DNA of 64,000 nt. Source: Ichthyophis bannanicus (taxonomy: Eukaryota > Chordata > Amphibia > Gymnophiona > Ichthyophiidae). The notes beneath the pieces are model-generated. The model saw nothing but the letters and a program-made list of their open reading frames with translations. It made no database searches and was not told the origin of the DNA. The position numbers and the translations under genes were made by a program. Where the stretch lies: contig CM066036.1 of NCBI GenBank assembly GCA_033557465.1, positions 586,541,574 to 586,605,573 on the forward strand. Reading direction: 5' to 3'. This document shows positions 42,251-53,779 of the stretch, piece by piece; within the stretch, counting starts at the first letter, position 1; each line of letters starts with the position of its first letter.

Positions 42251-43329
42251 AGCGCTGGCCCGGAGTGGCTAATCAATCAGTGCCCCCACGGTCTTTTCCT
42301 CCTGTGCTTGTGCCAGGTGATGCAGGGCTGGGGCCTGGAGCAGATAGGTCCTGGGAACTGGGCAGGAGTGTGCCACTGGAAGGGCGGCAACTGGCTTTTA
42401 GCGGGATTTACAGAATTGCCAGTTTGCAATGCAGGCAGCAGGAACACTGAGCTGGTGCAAGCAAAACGGTATGTACAGTGCAGTAAAGAACACACCACCA
42501 CACCCTGAATGTTCCTCCTACGCATGTTGCTTATCTGCAGCTCTGCAGATAGAATCTTGTAATTTGATGGGCTTCTGGTGTAATCCATGATGCTCTGATA
42601 AGACAATACAGTATCTAGTTACAGCTTGTATATAGACCCTGTACAAATGGCTCAGAACTTGGACTGTCAGACCCAAAACCGGGTTTGGGTCTCCGTTGCA
42701 TGCTGCTTCTTTAAGGGCTGCGCTTTGCAGCTCGGCTCCTCTCCTCTTTCATGAAGTGGGGTCTAGTCTCCCAGCTGCCTGTGGCACCTTTCTCATTCCC
42801 CACTGTCTCAACTGTTCTTTCCAGAGGAGGCGTCACACTTCCCTGCTACCTGTAACTAACAGGTGGTTCTTAAGAAAAGCCATATGCATTTGTTTGTTTG
42901 CACATACAGACAGACAGACACATAGATTGACATCCCCAAAAGGCACTATCACTTAAGCAAAACATTCCTAGGAAGGAAATATGTTAAGGTAGTCCAGTAC
43001 AAATCTGTCACCTTAATTATTTATTGAACTTTTTTCTGTACTCTCTAAGTGAATCTTTACAATAAAAGGGTTTTTTAAAAAAATGAAGTTTTTAAATCAT
43101 TTACAAGCAAAAACAAAGAAAACAAAGCAAGTCAGATCTCATTGTCAAACAAAACCTGAATACAAAAACAAAGAAAATCTTACTTACTCAAGCCCACATT
43201 TATGGAGAGCAAAGAAATATCTTACACTAAGAAATACATAAGGAAATACAGCCAAATGGCCACAATGGGTACCCCAATAACATCCAACTCCCAATACCCC
43301 CCGAAAGCCCCCCCCAGCTCAATAAGAAT
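42251..43329. other. Stretch without recognised gene
   Basis: No transposon protein or host exon recognised. There is a short CAGA microsatellite near 42905-42922. Confidence 0.3.
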
Positions 43330-45680
43330 TATTACACTGAATTCTTTCATGAAACCAAAAATTGCTCTAGTTGTATAGAATCTATAAAAATATACATCTG
43401 ACCTGGTAACTCAATCATAGACTTACAGGGATACTTAAAAAAGTGGCATCTAAAGCCAGAATCCTGGGTTTATACTTAAAGAACCTTTTTCCTCCTTAAT
43501 TGCGTTGCCCTAGATACATCTGGGAAGATTTGTACTTTCCCACTGCAAAAAGGTAACTCTTTCTGCTTAAAATAACTTTTAAAGATAACACTATGGTCAA
43601 TCTCGGAAAGTAAAGTAACTAAGTATTTTGAGTAGCGATATCATCTTGCAAATTCTCCAAAAACAGTCAAATCTATCTTAGGAGTTACCAATTTATTGCT
43701 ACTTTATTACGAGGCAAATAGTAACAATTGACCAATTGAATATCATCAGCTCTAGAAAGCAACAAAATCCTCCATGCCCATGGATTAATTTACAGGAATC
43801 AGTATATGCCAAGACTATACTTCCCTAGAGCTAAAGGAGGGCTAGTCCTCATAGAGATTAATTACACATACAGAGCTACTATCATAGGCCTCCAGGCCTA
43901 CCTAATTGCGTCATCAGATCCAAATGTGCAAAAAGTGATGAAATATGAAAGTAAACGTCCAGAATCTGTCTCCATCATCAAACTTGGACAAGCGTTCTGA
44001 CAACTAGAAGGAGTGAGTGAGAATCCACAGGCATACCCAGGGAAGGAAGTAACAGAACTTGCAAAACAGGAGAAAAAACTCTTCAAAGAATTAGATCAAC
44101 AGACAAGGAAAAACAAGTGGCAAATGCACCAATATAGTGGGAGATAGAATGTTATTCCAGGGACCCTTTGTTGATCAAGAACGGACGCATGAATGGTTGA
44201 TGAGAGGTGAATTGAAACTGAAGGATGAAAGGTTGATAGTTGCAGCCCAGGACAGCGGAGTATGGACGAGCTGGTTTACAGCAAGCATTAAAAGAACTGG
44301 CAACACAGACCTGGAAATGGTGACTTACTTCATAGCTGGCTTTTAAGTTCTGATGGCTGAAGATTTCTATATAGAAAGACATAATAAAGTAGTGCACCTA
44401 ATCTGTTGGAAACTCTGTAAGCATTATAACATCACTGTACCCGAAAAGCACTGACCCTAAGAGAATTACAGAGAATGAGGAGGTTATGATCACCTGGGAT
44501 TCTCCCATTCTGACCAATAAAAAGCTGGAATGCGAGGAAGCCGGATATAGTGGTTAAGGAGAAAAACACCAGAATGGCATTGATAATAGAGGTGTCAATT
44601 CCCAGCAACTATTCTGTGAATTGCATGGAGAGGTAGAAGATCCTGAGCTACCAAGAAATGAGGTCAGAGACTAAGAAAATGTGGCAGAAAGATACAGAAA
44701 TATTTCCCATCGTGTTGGGTGCCACAGGCTTGATAAAGAAGAATTTCCAAGCACATCTTGACAAACTACCCATACATGTTACATCTTATGAACTCCAGCA
44801 GGAGGCTCTCTTTGGCACGATGCAAGTACTACGCCCAGCATTAGCAGTAAATTTGAGAGACTGAGATCATACTTCACATACCATGGCTAAGAAGTGAGGT
44901 TCATGACTATCATGGTATGCACAAATCTAATCCATTTGGAGAAACTGCCCAACAAAATCTTTCAAATATTTCCTAAACAATTTCTGGAGAGATGAAGTAC
45001 ATAGAAGTAAAATATAACAATCGCAAATTGTTAGACCTAGAACGATTTTCCAAAGCTTCTAGTTTACAATGCAATACCAAACTATCTTTAATTGCAGAAG
45101 TTCCAGCAGACTGTAAGGTTAAAACTCGTTTATCTAAGCTTTTAACATTCTCCGCCAGATTTTTCAAAGCCAAATCTGCCCCCTGCATCTTCTGGGCTAC
45201 ATCTGTTGAAAACTGACAAAGTTATGCAGTGGAACACTTCAACATATTTTCAGTTCGAGTAACAGTTTTCCAAATATCGAATAAGGAAATTTTTTCTGGA
45301 GGAGATGGTTTCACCGAAGCATTCCCCAAATCTGGTGGGGAAACTGGAGAAGGAACAGGTATCCCTATAAGATCATCTACAATCATTGGGACAGAATCCA
45401 CCCCCTATGTCCCCATCAACCCAAAAGGTGTGGAGGAAAGGGTAGGATCATGCCCAAGCAAGAAGAACTCAATTTACCTGGGCAGAAGGAGTCAGAGGGC
45501 CCCCAAAACTCAAAGAGGGACTCTGAGGAGGGGAGGGGTGGAAAGCTGTTGTGAGTGGAGTTGGGCTGTCCTCTTTCTCTGGGAGCAGAGTTACATGTTT
45601 ATCAATCGGTCCTTTAGCCAAGAAAGGGGTTTTAGAGCTTTTCTCCTTCCTCTTCATAGAAACCATAAAAACAGAAAAAA
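43330..45680 (-). pseudogene. L1/Tx1-like LINE ORF1, split by another LINE
   Basis: The upper part (44945-45680) reads from a Met-Lys-Arg-Lys start ('MVSMKRKEKSSKTPFLAKG') through a coiled coil ('LALKNLAENVKSLDKRVLTL') to 'LEALENRSRSNNLRLLYF', the start of the RRM. The lower part (43330-43760) continues with 'FPDV'-like and 'RRKKVL'-like text and 'FFLKYPCKSMIELPGQMYIF' in broken frames, the C-terminal domain. Between them lies an R4/Dong-like fragment. ORF1 proteins bind LINE RNA. This one has many stops. Confidence 0.65.
43765..44900 (+). pseudogene. C-terminal part of an R4/Dong-like LINE ORF (restriction-like endonuclease)
   Basis: The plus-strand reading begins 'PRLYFPRAKGGLVLIEI' with 'YRATIIGLQAYLIASSDP', a segment that follows the RT in some site-specific LINEs. 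Further on, 'RKPDIVVKEKNTRMALIIEV' (around 44535-44592) has the P-D ... E spacing of a restriction-like endonuclease. It is followed by 'MRSETKKMWQKDTEIFPIVL' and 'LQQEALFGTMQVLR'. Frame breaks and stops occur at 44000 and throughout 44130-44500. The clade (R4/Dong or a relative such as Hero) is from memory of motif style. The fragment lies inside L1 ORF1 and in the opposite orientation. Confidence 0.55.
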
Positions 45681-47215
45681 CCCATAAAAAACATACATAC
45701 AAAATGGACATTTGAACTCTACTTTACCTTCACCCTCAAATTACAATCAAAGCGGTAATCATCTCCCATTTCTATTTATTAGTGTGCGGTGCACAATAAC
45801 GCTATTGTATCCTTCACCCAACGCAGGTCTTACCTGTCTTCACTGTATTCTTGTTCCTGGCTTTGTTCCCTGGGCTGTTTTTGTATCGTTTGATACGAGA
45901 AGCATGCTTTAGAATTTAACCAAGTTTTCATCCAACTCAGTAAGGGGATTATTTTAGAAGCCTTATTTGAGATTGACACATGTCAACATGAACATGCTCA
46001 GTTTGCACATGGGTGATCAGACTACGTGGAAAGTAGACGGAGGCGTGTCGTGGGCATGACCAGGGTGGGACAGAAACGTGCATGTGTATTCCACATTCCC
46101 GATAGTGAATTCATGTGCAAGCCTGAAATTGCCCATATCTAAATTTACACAAATAGGAAAAATAGAAAGTGTTCTGACTGCCCCTCCTTTTTTCAAAAAT
46201 GCCGTAGAATATTGCCCCTTAATTAGAATTCAAGATTAATTATTCTCAGATATTTAGTAATTACTCTTATGGGCTTTTCACAGCAGAGAACAAATTGTTT
46301 TCAGTTACATTTAATGTAAGATCAGTGGTTCAGCCTTTACCCTCTTGTGTTGCTAATCATCCTTGGTGGTCTCATAGAGGGTCCCTCGCAGTTTCTCTTA
46401 AATATTTTGTTGCTATTCTATCCATTCAGCTCAAATTGAATGGCTACAGGTCTGTAGCTCCAAGCTTACTTTATCCCATGCTGTCACATTCTTGCATAAT
46501 CCCATGTGAAAAATCTTAAAATACACTTCCTGTCTCATACATTACTCATGGCTGCACGCTTTCTCATTCTCTATGACCACTGATTGTAAAAACCTGATGA
46601 TAATTTGATGACATATATCCCTTTATTAGATTTTTTTATGTGTTTTTTTCTTTAGGAATTTTAAAATTTTTCACGATTCCATGTAAATTTTGACTCCATT
46701 TCCAAGGGTTTGGTCCGAGACCATTTTAAGTATTCATGCCATTTTGGACTTGGACAGTGCAAAATGGCATACATTTGTACCACCCTTTCACCAATGTTTG
46801 TATTCATTTTTTTGAATTCAGTTTTTCAAATTGGAAATGTCCATTTTAGGAATTGATCTACAGAGTATCAAAGAATGCCTTCTGTGTCTGCCTGGGACTC
46901 AGTATTGACACTGGAACTTCAGTATGGCACCTAGAGACTTCTGGGCTGCAGCATCCCACAGACCTACCATTAGACTGGCACATCCTCAGTTTTTATATTT
47001 TTTGGTACTGTAAATTTGGGGTAATGTGGTTAAAAATATAGGATCATGAGCATCATAAATAGCAGAGCAAACAGAATGGTGCTGGGGCCTCACAGGAGCT
47101 GAAAAGTATTGCCACCGCAGCCATCACAGCGGCAGGGACAGTATGATATTCAATGAAACATTTTGTGCTGGGGCGGGGTGCAGCTGAAATATGACCACAC
47201 ATAAAATGGCATAGT
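45681..47215. other. Stretch without recognised gene
   Basis: 46200-46600 is AT-rich and repeat-free in appearance. 45950-46130 has an unclassified GC-richer segment. No exon or transposon protein recognised. Confidence 0.3.
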
Positions 47216-47433
47216 GTGGAAGAGTAGCCCAGTGTTTGAATCAGGGTTCAAATCCCACTGATTGTACCTGAAGCAATGGACAAGTCAGACCCTTGGACAA
47301 GTCACTTAATTCTCCATTGCTTCAGGTACAATCTTAGATTTTAAGGCCTCTAGGGATAGGGAAATACCTGATTTAACTTGCCTTGAAGTAGTACTGCAAA
47401 AATGTGGGCTAAATACAATAAATAAATCAGTGT
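47216..47433 (+). mobile_element. tRNA-derived SINE with internal 20-bp palindrome
   Basis: B box GGTTCAAATCC (47244-47254), a degenerate A box near 47225-47235, the body 'ttggacaagtcacttaa' and an 'aataaataaat' tail. A 20-bp segment (47261-47280) is repeated as a perfect inverted copy (47313-47332), not seen in the other family members here. Confidence 0.65.
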
Positions 47434-47639
47434 TAGAGAATCTAGTACTGCCACACAACTGGTGTAAGAACACACATAATGACAATGACATCAACAAACA
47501 GTCATAATGGCAATGGCAGACAGGACATCGACAAATAGACAACAATAGGAGGAGAATTCTACTCCCACACATATACTCTCAGTGAGAGAATACATTCTGT
47601 AATTGTTAGTTTCTTCAGCATGCTCTGTGATTCTTCCTA

Positions 47640-48152
47640 GACCTCAGTTGGTCTCTTTTGTGCAATTCTGGAGACCGTACCTTCAAAAGGATATAAATAG
47701 GATGGAGTCTGTGCAGAGGGTGACTACTAAAATGGTCAGTGCTCTTCGTTATGAAGCATATGAGGACAGACTTAAAGATCATAATATGTATACATTAAAG
47801 GAAAGGTGGAATAGAGGAGATATGATAGAGATGTTTAAATATCTCCATGGCATAAATGCACAAGAGGAGGGTCTCTTTCGACTGAAATCAAGCTCTGCTA
47901 TGAGGGGACACAGGGTGAGGGTGAAAGGGGATAGACTCAGGAATCATATGCAGAAATATTTCTTTATGGAAAGAGTGATAGATGCGTGGAATAGTCTCCC
48001 AGTGGAGGCAGTAGAGACGAGGACAATATCTGAATTCAAAATACTTGGGACAAACACAGAGGATCGCTAAAGGTCAAAAGGGGACTATTGTAGTTGATAT
48101 GGAAGGGCAGATTAGATAGGCCATAAGATCTTTTTCTGCTGTCATGTTTCTA
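47640..48152 (+). mobile_element. CR1-like LINE 3' end
   Basis: The plus-strand frame 47603-48070 reads 'FVQFWRPYLQKDINRMESVQ', 'YEDRLKDHNMYTLKERWNRGD' and 'KYFFMERVIDAWNSLPVEAV', the last part of CR1 ORF2. The 3' UTR ends in 'tctgctgtcatgtttct'. It is a different subfamily from 59788-62590, and the open frame ends properly at TAA. 5'-truncated. Confidence 0.78.
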
Positions 48153-48499
48153 AAATCTTTCTTAGATCATTGTTTTAAATTGTCATCAGTAGTCATTTCA
48201 TCTGATGACGTAGGATTATATTCCCTTTCTCAGTCTGGTGTCCCCTTTTTCATGAAGCTAAGTTTTTGGCCCAGGCGTTTTGTGCTGATTTTGCCACCGC
48301 TTCACAAGCTTTGTAAACTTGCCAAATTTAGTTACAAGTAATGACATGAAAACCCAGGGGCTGGGTTGCCAGGAGTTAGCATTGACCCGATGGCACACAC
48401 TTCCTTTCTTTCTAAAAAATCCCAGAGGAGGGATTTGTGAAGACCTCAGCTGAACAGAGTCAACCCGTTTCCTCTGTGCTGCCCTAACAAGCAGATCTA

Positions 48500-48900
48500 T
48501 TCACTCAGACTTGGCACATTGCAGAGAGTGTTTACCACAAACGTTTTCTCAGACAGGTGCCCAGTTTTTGTTCACATAATGCCATTCACTGAGGCCCAGA
48601 AAGTTGTCTCATTCCCTATACACAATGGGGGTCCCTGCATAACACAAATAGACTGTTTGGATGTGCATGGGAGATGGATTTCTCCAAAAATGTCTACGGC
48701 CGTATTCCAAAACCCGTCTCCCGTGCACATCCACAGTACGAACACGGAGATCTCAGAATGTGCCTGGGAGGGGCGGAATGGGGGCGTGGTTTGCTGCGGA
48801 GACGTATAAAGCGCATTTAGGAAAGATCCGTGTACGTTTTCTGTGTTCCCCGCGGACGTGCTCATTATTCCTGTGGAAACGTGGACTAAGCCCAGTACTT
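48500..48900. repeat. Foldback-like repeat
   Basis: Inverted arms 48659-48677 and 48713-48732 (about two mismatches) flank 'tccaaaaatgtctacggccgtattcc'-type text in two short blocks. The surrounding 'aacacg' and 'gtacg' words recur. No coding support. Confidence 0.45.
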
Positions 48901-50335
48901 AGAAATATTTCAGCTGCCTAATCTAAATGGATAGTGGTAGTAGTGGCTGCCACACTGCCTGCATATTTGGTGCCACTGACCATGCATATAGCCCTGCCGA
49001 GTATACTAAACTTACATGGCGACTGCCGCTGCTGAAAATCGCCTCCAGTATTTATAAATGATCAGTACATAATTTGACTTTAGATAAGAAAACAAGCAGA
49101 GCCGAGTGGTGAAAACCTGGCACGTGACCCCCTGAGTGCTGGGTAAAGGCCTCCTGTTCCCTGATCTCTGGGGGATTGTTCCAGTACATTACTGGAAGAA
49201 CAATATGCCAGGAAGCTGACATTCCTAATCCTGGGTTGCTTCTTATTGTACCCATGCATAGTTGCACATCACTCACAGTAGTGCCTGATTACTAATAAGT
49301 ACCCGTATTAGTCTTTGCAAGAAGTGTCTCGAAAGCTGTGCTGCACAAGCAGAATCCCATTCTGGGAGTCCCCACTTGTGCTGTTCCTGCCTTTTGTCCA
49401 CTGGCTTTGCATCAGTGAAATAATGCACTCTGCATTCACATTATGAAGTAGCATTCAGTGATTTGTGATTTTTCAAAATATTTGGTCCACTTTGGTGTGA
49501 CAGCAGTTTTTGGAACTCTTCATTGCTGCTATAGGCTTTCACAGATTTCTGTCTCTTGCTGCTTAATCCTAAACACCCAGTTTCAATGTTGTTCGCTACC
49601 AGGTATTTGATACAGACTTCCAGATTAGTCTAATTTGGTATCTCGCTCGGTGTAATCCAGAAGAAGAAAGAGAAGTCCTAAAAACATTCCGTCGACATCT
49701 CCTATGCAAGTGCTGTGCAGATTTTGTACTCTTTTGCAGAATATGTCACTCCGCTGTGAGCCCCTCCTTGTGATTTCAAGTCAGCATTCCCTTGACGCTT
49801 AGGGACATGCAGTTCTGGGTCCTGCGATTAAGAAGGACACTGTGCACTGTGTTTTTATAACATACACAAGGGAATTATTTTCCTGCTCCAATTCTTCAAT
49901 GGGGGAGTGGAATAAGCTCATGAGAACACATTTCACTGAAGTTGTCGCCAGAAAATTTCTCGAGCAGAGTTGGTGGTTTGCCTTGGGACAAGCTGGAAAC
50001 ATCAGAAACGGACTTGTAATTCCAGGAAACAGGGGTAGTCAGAGTATTTGTAAGAGAGTAGTTTTGCTTTATTCAACATCCACAAATTTGCAGGGTTTTT
50101 TTTCAGGAGTTCACAGAGCCAGCTCAAGGGATTCTGATGCCTTTAGCCACTCAAATAGGGGTACGTTTTCAACCAGCACGGTCACTGTCGTAACTTAACT
50201 GCTAATACCAGTGGTTAACTTCATCCATTTAGTCAACACTGCCATCCATATTGGTAGCGGTGCTGAAAATATGGATCATGCAGTGACCGCGCCGGCACTG
50301 TTTAGCTTTGGTCTGCTATTTGGCGGGCCTACGCT
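48901..50335. other. Mostly unannotated; one protein-like open stretch
   Basis: Open from 49573 to a TGA at 49768-49770 on the plus strand is a 65-codon reading without a start Met ('RYQVFDTDFQISLIWYLARC', then 'NPEEEREVLKTFRRHLL'). It has balanced composition and no similarity I recognise. It could be an exon, an old transposon piece or chance. Nothing else stands out. Confidence 0.3.
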
Positions 50336-50560
50336 ATGGGGCATGTTTACTAAAGTGCACTAAGCTTTTAGCACAGGCCTGCAGTAATGGCTACCATGTG
50401 CTAAAACCAGCCATTTGGTAAAAATCCTGTGCTACTGCTTTTTTGAGACAGGAAATGGGTAGAGAATGGCTGTGAGGACTATCGATAGCATGGGTGCACT
50501 TATCTCCCCTCGAGAGGTAGAATGAAATGCAGCCATGTTACTCGCAGCAGTTACCATGGG
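50336..50560. repeat. MITE-like repeat with 'TTTACTAAAG' end
   Basis: The left edge 'ggggcatgtttactaaag' is identical in wording to that at 13066. The interior has 'ctaccatg' and 'cttatctcccctcga' words. The right end is unclear and merges with the next repeat. Confidence 0.45.
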
Positions 50561-51130
50561 CTGTGGCCCAAATAAAAATGAAAAATCCCAAACCACCAAT
50601 CAACCCCTAACGGTCCCCATTGATATATCCCCCCCCCCGTTATAACTCTGCCCCCAATCGCATGTTCTCCTTGATAGCACCCTCTCAGCATAGCTTCCAC
50701 TCCCATCAAGAATCTCCTAAGTAGGACACCATGAACCACACATCCCCCCAACTTCAGCGTCCCAAACTATCCCACCCCCCTCCACCAAGATCATCATCTG
50801 ACTCAGCTGCCACCCCCTGATCCCTCCCCTGGCACTCACTGGAGTATCTATGGTTGTATAGTGGCAGGGCAAGAGCAAACCTCCTTTGCTCCTGCCCCTT
50901 GCCCCTGAGTTCAAAATGGGGGCTGTGACCTCTAGTGGAAGTCTCACGGTACTTATTTGGCTGCTTGACGCCTAGCAGTCAAAGTTGTCATTTTGAACTC
51001 ATGCAACAACAGGGAGGGAATGAAGGGGGTCGCTCCTGCCCTGCCACTTTACCACCATGGATACTCCTGATAAATGCTTGGGAGTACTGGGGGGTGGACG
51101 GAGTGTTGGGCATTGGCCTTAAAGGAGGGG
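50560..51130. repeat. Foldback repeat family F, copy 3
   Basis: It shares 'caaaatgg(g)ggctg', 'cctctagtggaagtctcacggtac' (as two blocks) and inverted halves ('ccaccaagatcatc', 'gttgtcattttgaactc') with copies at 37100 and 40560. 'ggcagggcaagagc' near 50862 and 'gctcctgccctgcc' near 51031 are inverted around the core. Non-coding. Confidence 0.55.
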
Positions 51131-51139
51131 GTGGGGGCA

Positions 51140-51260
51140 TTTGTATAGTGCTATAAGGCATATGCATAGTTGTACATGTAAAAGTAAGAGACAGTCCCTG
51201 ATCATCAGAGCTTATGATGTAATCAAGACAGACCACATAACAAGTGGGGACTAGAGTCAA
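51140..51260. repeat. LINE/SINE tail fragment
   Basis: 'atagtgctataaggc' followed by 'agacagtccctgatcatcag' and 'agcttatgatgtaatc' is the style of an L2-group 3' tail shared by some SINEs. It is too short for a family name. Confidence 0.35.
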
Positions 51261-51764
51261 TCTAGAGGAATGGCAAGCTACATATAGGCGATGAGCAGAA
51301 GAATAGGGGGATCAGGATCCAAAAGCAGCCATGAAGGGATGGGGTTTTAGCCTGGATTTGAATAGCACCACAAATGGAAGTGGGTTTTGAGATCAGGAAC
51401 CTATGCTGGGGATCAAGGTAAAATTTTTTAGCACAGTGGCCTGCTATAACTGCTTCTGCAGATAGCATGGATGGACAAGCACTATCTGTTGAGGCATTTA
51501 ACGCAGGCCCCTGTGCTCTCTGCTCTGTGTGGTAAATGTTGGGTGAGTGCTGACCACGCACTCGACATTTACTGCCCAAGCTTTGTACCTGTCATGCATT
51601 AATGTTTGCTCTGAACGCATGCTAGGTGAAAAAAAATTACCACACAAAATAAAAACATTCTCCTAAATGTATAACTTATCCAGATAGCAACTGAATATTG
51701 CCACTATCTGGATAATGTTTGGCCCGCCTTTGCTCTTCCCCTAACTTAGCTCACAAACATACAG

Positions 51765-52865
51765 GGCTCAATACTGAACTGGGATGGCTACGCACCAATA
51801 CAGCGCATAGCTGTTGCCACCGACCCTTAACCCCGGATATTTAATGCCAGGGTCATATGGGATTGGTTAGAAGAAGCAATGGGCGGAGTTCTGTTGAACA
51901 TTAATACGCCTGCATGTGTTTGAATAGCAATCGCAGGGATGCCTCGTATAGAGTAGGCGTGATGCCTAAGATTGGATTTTGAGCCGGTCATGAGGCTTCA
52001 TTTGGCTTTCTTTTGAAATAAGCCGGTTGGGTGATAGGAATCCAGTTTCAGTTTGTTAAAAGTGGTTTTTAGATTGTAGTATGTATGTTAAGCAAAGGTT
52101 GTATGTTTATTTATTTTTGTAGTTACATTCCCCTGAAGCAGCTGATGCGAAACGCTGAGGGACGTTCGAGTGGGCGTCGGAGTCCGTTCACCTGCTTTAA
52201 ATGATGAATTTCATGAGCCATGAGAATATCATTTGAATGATAACATTTGGAATGCACTGTTATGAAAATAGTGTCCGATATATATAAAGAAATGTTAAAG
52301 ATTTAGTGTTATCATGTTACGAAATGTGGATGTATTTGACCAATGATTTTCATCTAAGTTATAAGGAAAAGTATTAGCAAACCGTTGATATGGTAAACTC
52401 ATTAAATCACCCTCGTTCACTGAAAGGTGGATAATGGGTGTTTTTGGAGCTATTTAAGGTTTGCCTTTTCCTTGTGATATTTGCTGAGTAAACAATACTA
52501 CGGTATGGTTAGAAGGTAGAGCTAAATAGTCAGTTTAATGAAGTATCATAGTTAAGCTCTGATGGTGACCAAGTTATTTGTTGTTTGATTACAATGGAGG
52601 GTCATATGTGGCCCTGGCATTGAATATCTGGGGTTGCCACACAGCTGCCACAGTCGCAGTAGCTAATCGGGTAGCGGCGATATTGCATGCTGCCCGATTA
52701 GCTTCTGCGGGTAAAAGATAGGCCAGCTTTTGATGTGCATATCTTTTACCCGCAGGTCGCTAACTGGCCAGCACGCAATATTGCTTCTGTCTGCATCGGG
52801 GTGTGTAGCAGCATTAATCAGGGTTATTCAGCGGCACTAATTCCTTTGAATATCGGGCCCACAGA
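51765..52865. mobile_element. Foldback DNA element, split by a PLE-tail insertion
   Basis: The left edge (about 51765-51860) and right part (about 52585-52865) are inverted copies: 'ggatatttaatgccagggtcatatgg' in pieces against 'tcatatgtggccctggcattgaatatc'. Further hairpins in the right arm are 52662-52671 with 52693-52702, and a perfect 15-bp pair, 52706-52720 with 52740-52754. The right end 'tttgaatatcgggccc' resembles 34977-34992. No transposase is visible. Confidence 0.55.
51880..52584 (+). mobile_element. PLE-like tail inserted in foldback element
   Basis: Non-coding AT-rich sequence with, at 52133-52166, a decayed hammerhead-type core: CTGAAG, CA, a 2-bp stem II, GAAA, then CG/CG and TT. 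The core wording (CTGAnGCA ... GCGAAACG) is that of PLE tails. Stem I does not pair well. There is no RT or GIY-YIG sequence. Confidence 0.45.
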
Positions 52866-53171
52866 TATATCTGGCCATTTAGCAACTGAAATGGCCAAAT
52901 ATTACCCATATATTTTTTGAAGGTACACAGACATACTAATTTTGCATTAGCCAGTGAATGCCTAATTGCCTTATATCAGTCTAATAGAGAATAAGTAATC
53001 ATTCACATAGAACCTTCCCAGACTAATTAATAAAACTTTCCCAACAATGGGTGTAGAGCAGAAGTAAGATGATTCACTTTACAAGAGAAGGCATTTTATT
53101 CAAATTCTGTTGCCCTGATGCCGTAAGTGGTGCACTAAGCTTCTGTGTACAGCCTTCTAACACGCGTGCTA
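52866..53171. other. Stretch without recognised gene
   Basis: AT-rich. Nothing recognised. Confidence 0.3.
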
Positions 53172-53330
53172 AAATAGAAATTACACTTACCTGGTAATTG
53201 TTGTTCCTTTAGTGACTCCAGTTTAGTCCTCTGCCTCTGGGTAGTGCTCCTCCTCCTGCAGCTTGGAGACTGGGCATGTCAAATTCGTGACATCACTGGA
53301 AATAGCCTGCTGTTCTCTCCCATCAGCCCC
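53172..53330. repeat. DIRS-2 right inverted terminal repeat
   Basis: 'ttgttcctttagtgactcc' followed by 'agtttagtcctctgcctctggg' recurs in both orientations within 53663-53762. It lies at the outer 3' side of the recombinase, as expected for a DIRS terminal repeat. Confidence 0.7.
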
Positions 53331-53662
53331 CAGTGAATTATTGACAAAGCAGACTCAAAGGAGCAACAAATAAGTAGCTATTATAACAAATTCAACATTA
53401 AACTCAAATTGAACGCCTAACCTCAACGCAAGTAACCACTAAACTCCCGTTCCCGAAAGAAGGGAGCTGCTTTTTTCTTTTTTTTTTTTTGGTACCATCT
53501 CTATCCCGCTCTTTGCCTGGTCAAGGACAAGAGAGAGAAGAATAGACGGAAAAGAGACCTGAAGAAAAGAGACAATCAAGAACCAATTAAAGGCTCTACT
53601 CACCTGTAGTCTTGACCTTCTCCCAACTGAATAGCTACCGTAAACCAATCCATCCCCGGGCA

Positions 53663-53762
53663 GGAATGAGGACTAAACTGGAGTCACTAAAGGAACAACA
53701 ATTACCAGGTAACTAATTTCTATTTCCTTATCGTTCCTCCAGTTTAGTCCTCTACCTCTGGG
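53663..53762. repeat. DIRS-2 internal complementary region
   Basis: The inverted halves 'gaggactaaactggagtcac' and 'gttcctccagtttagtcctc' surround an AT-rich centre. Both match the outer end of the terminal repeat at 53195-53260. Together they reconstruct the ends of the element, including the lost left one. Confidence 0.72.
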
Positions 53763-53779
53763 ATGTAACAGAGCAGTCA

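Noticed and set aside
41706..42606. Cluster of short open frames on both strands as a gene
   Set aside because: A CR1 tail lies within it (42129-42250) and no frame shows domain or splice support.
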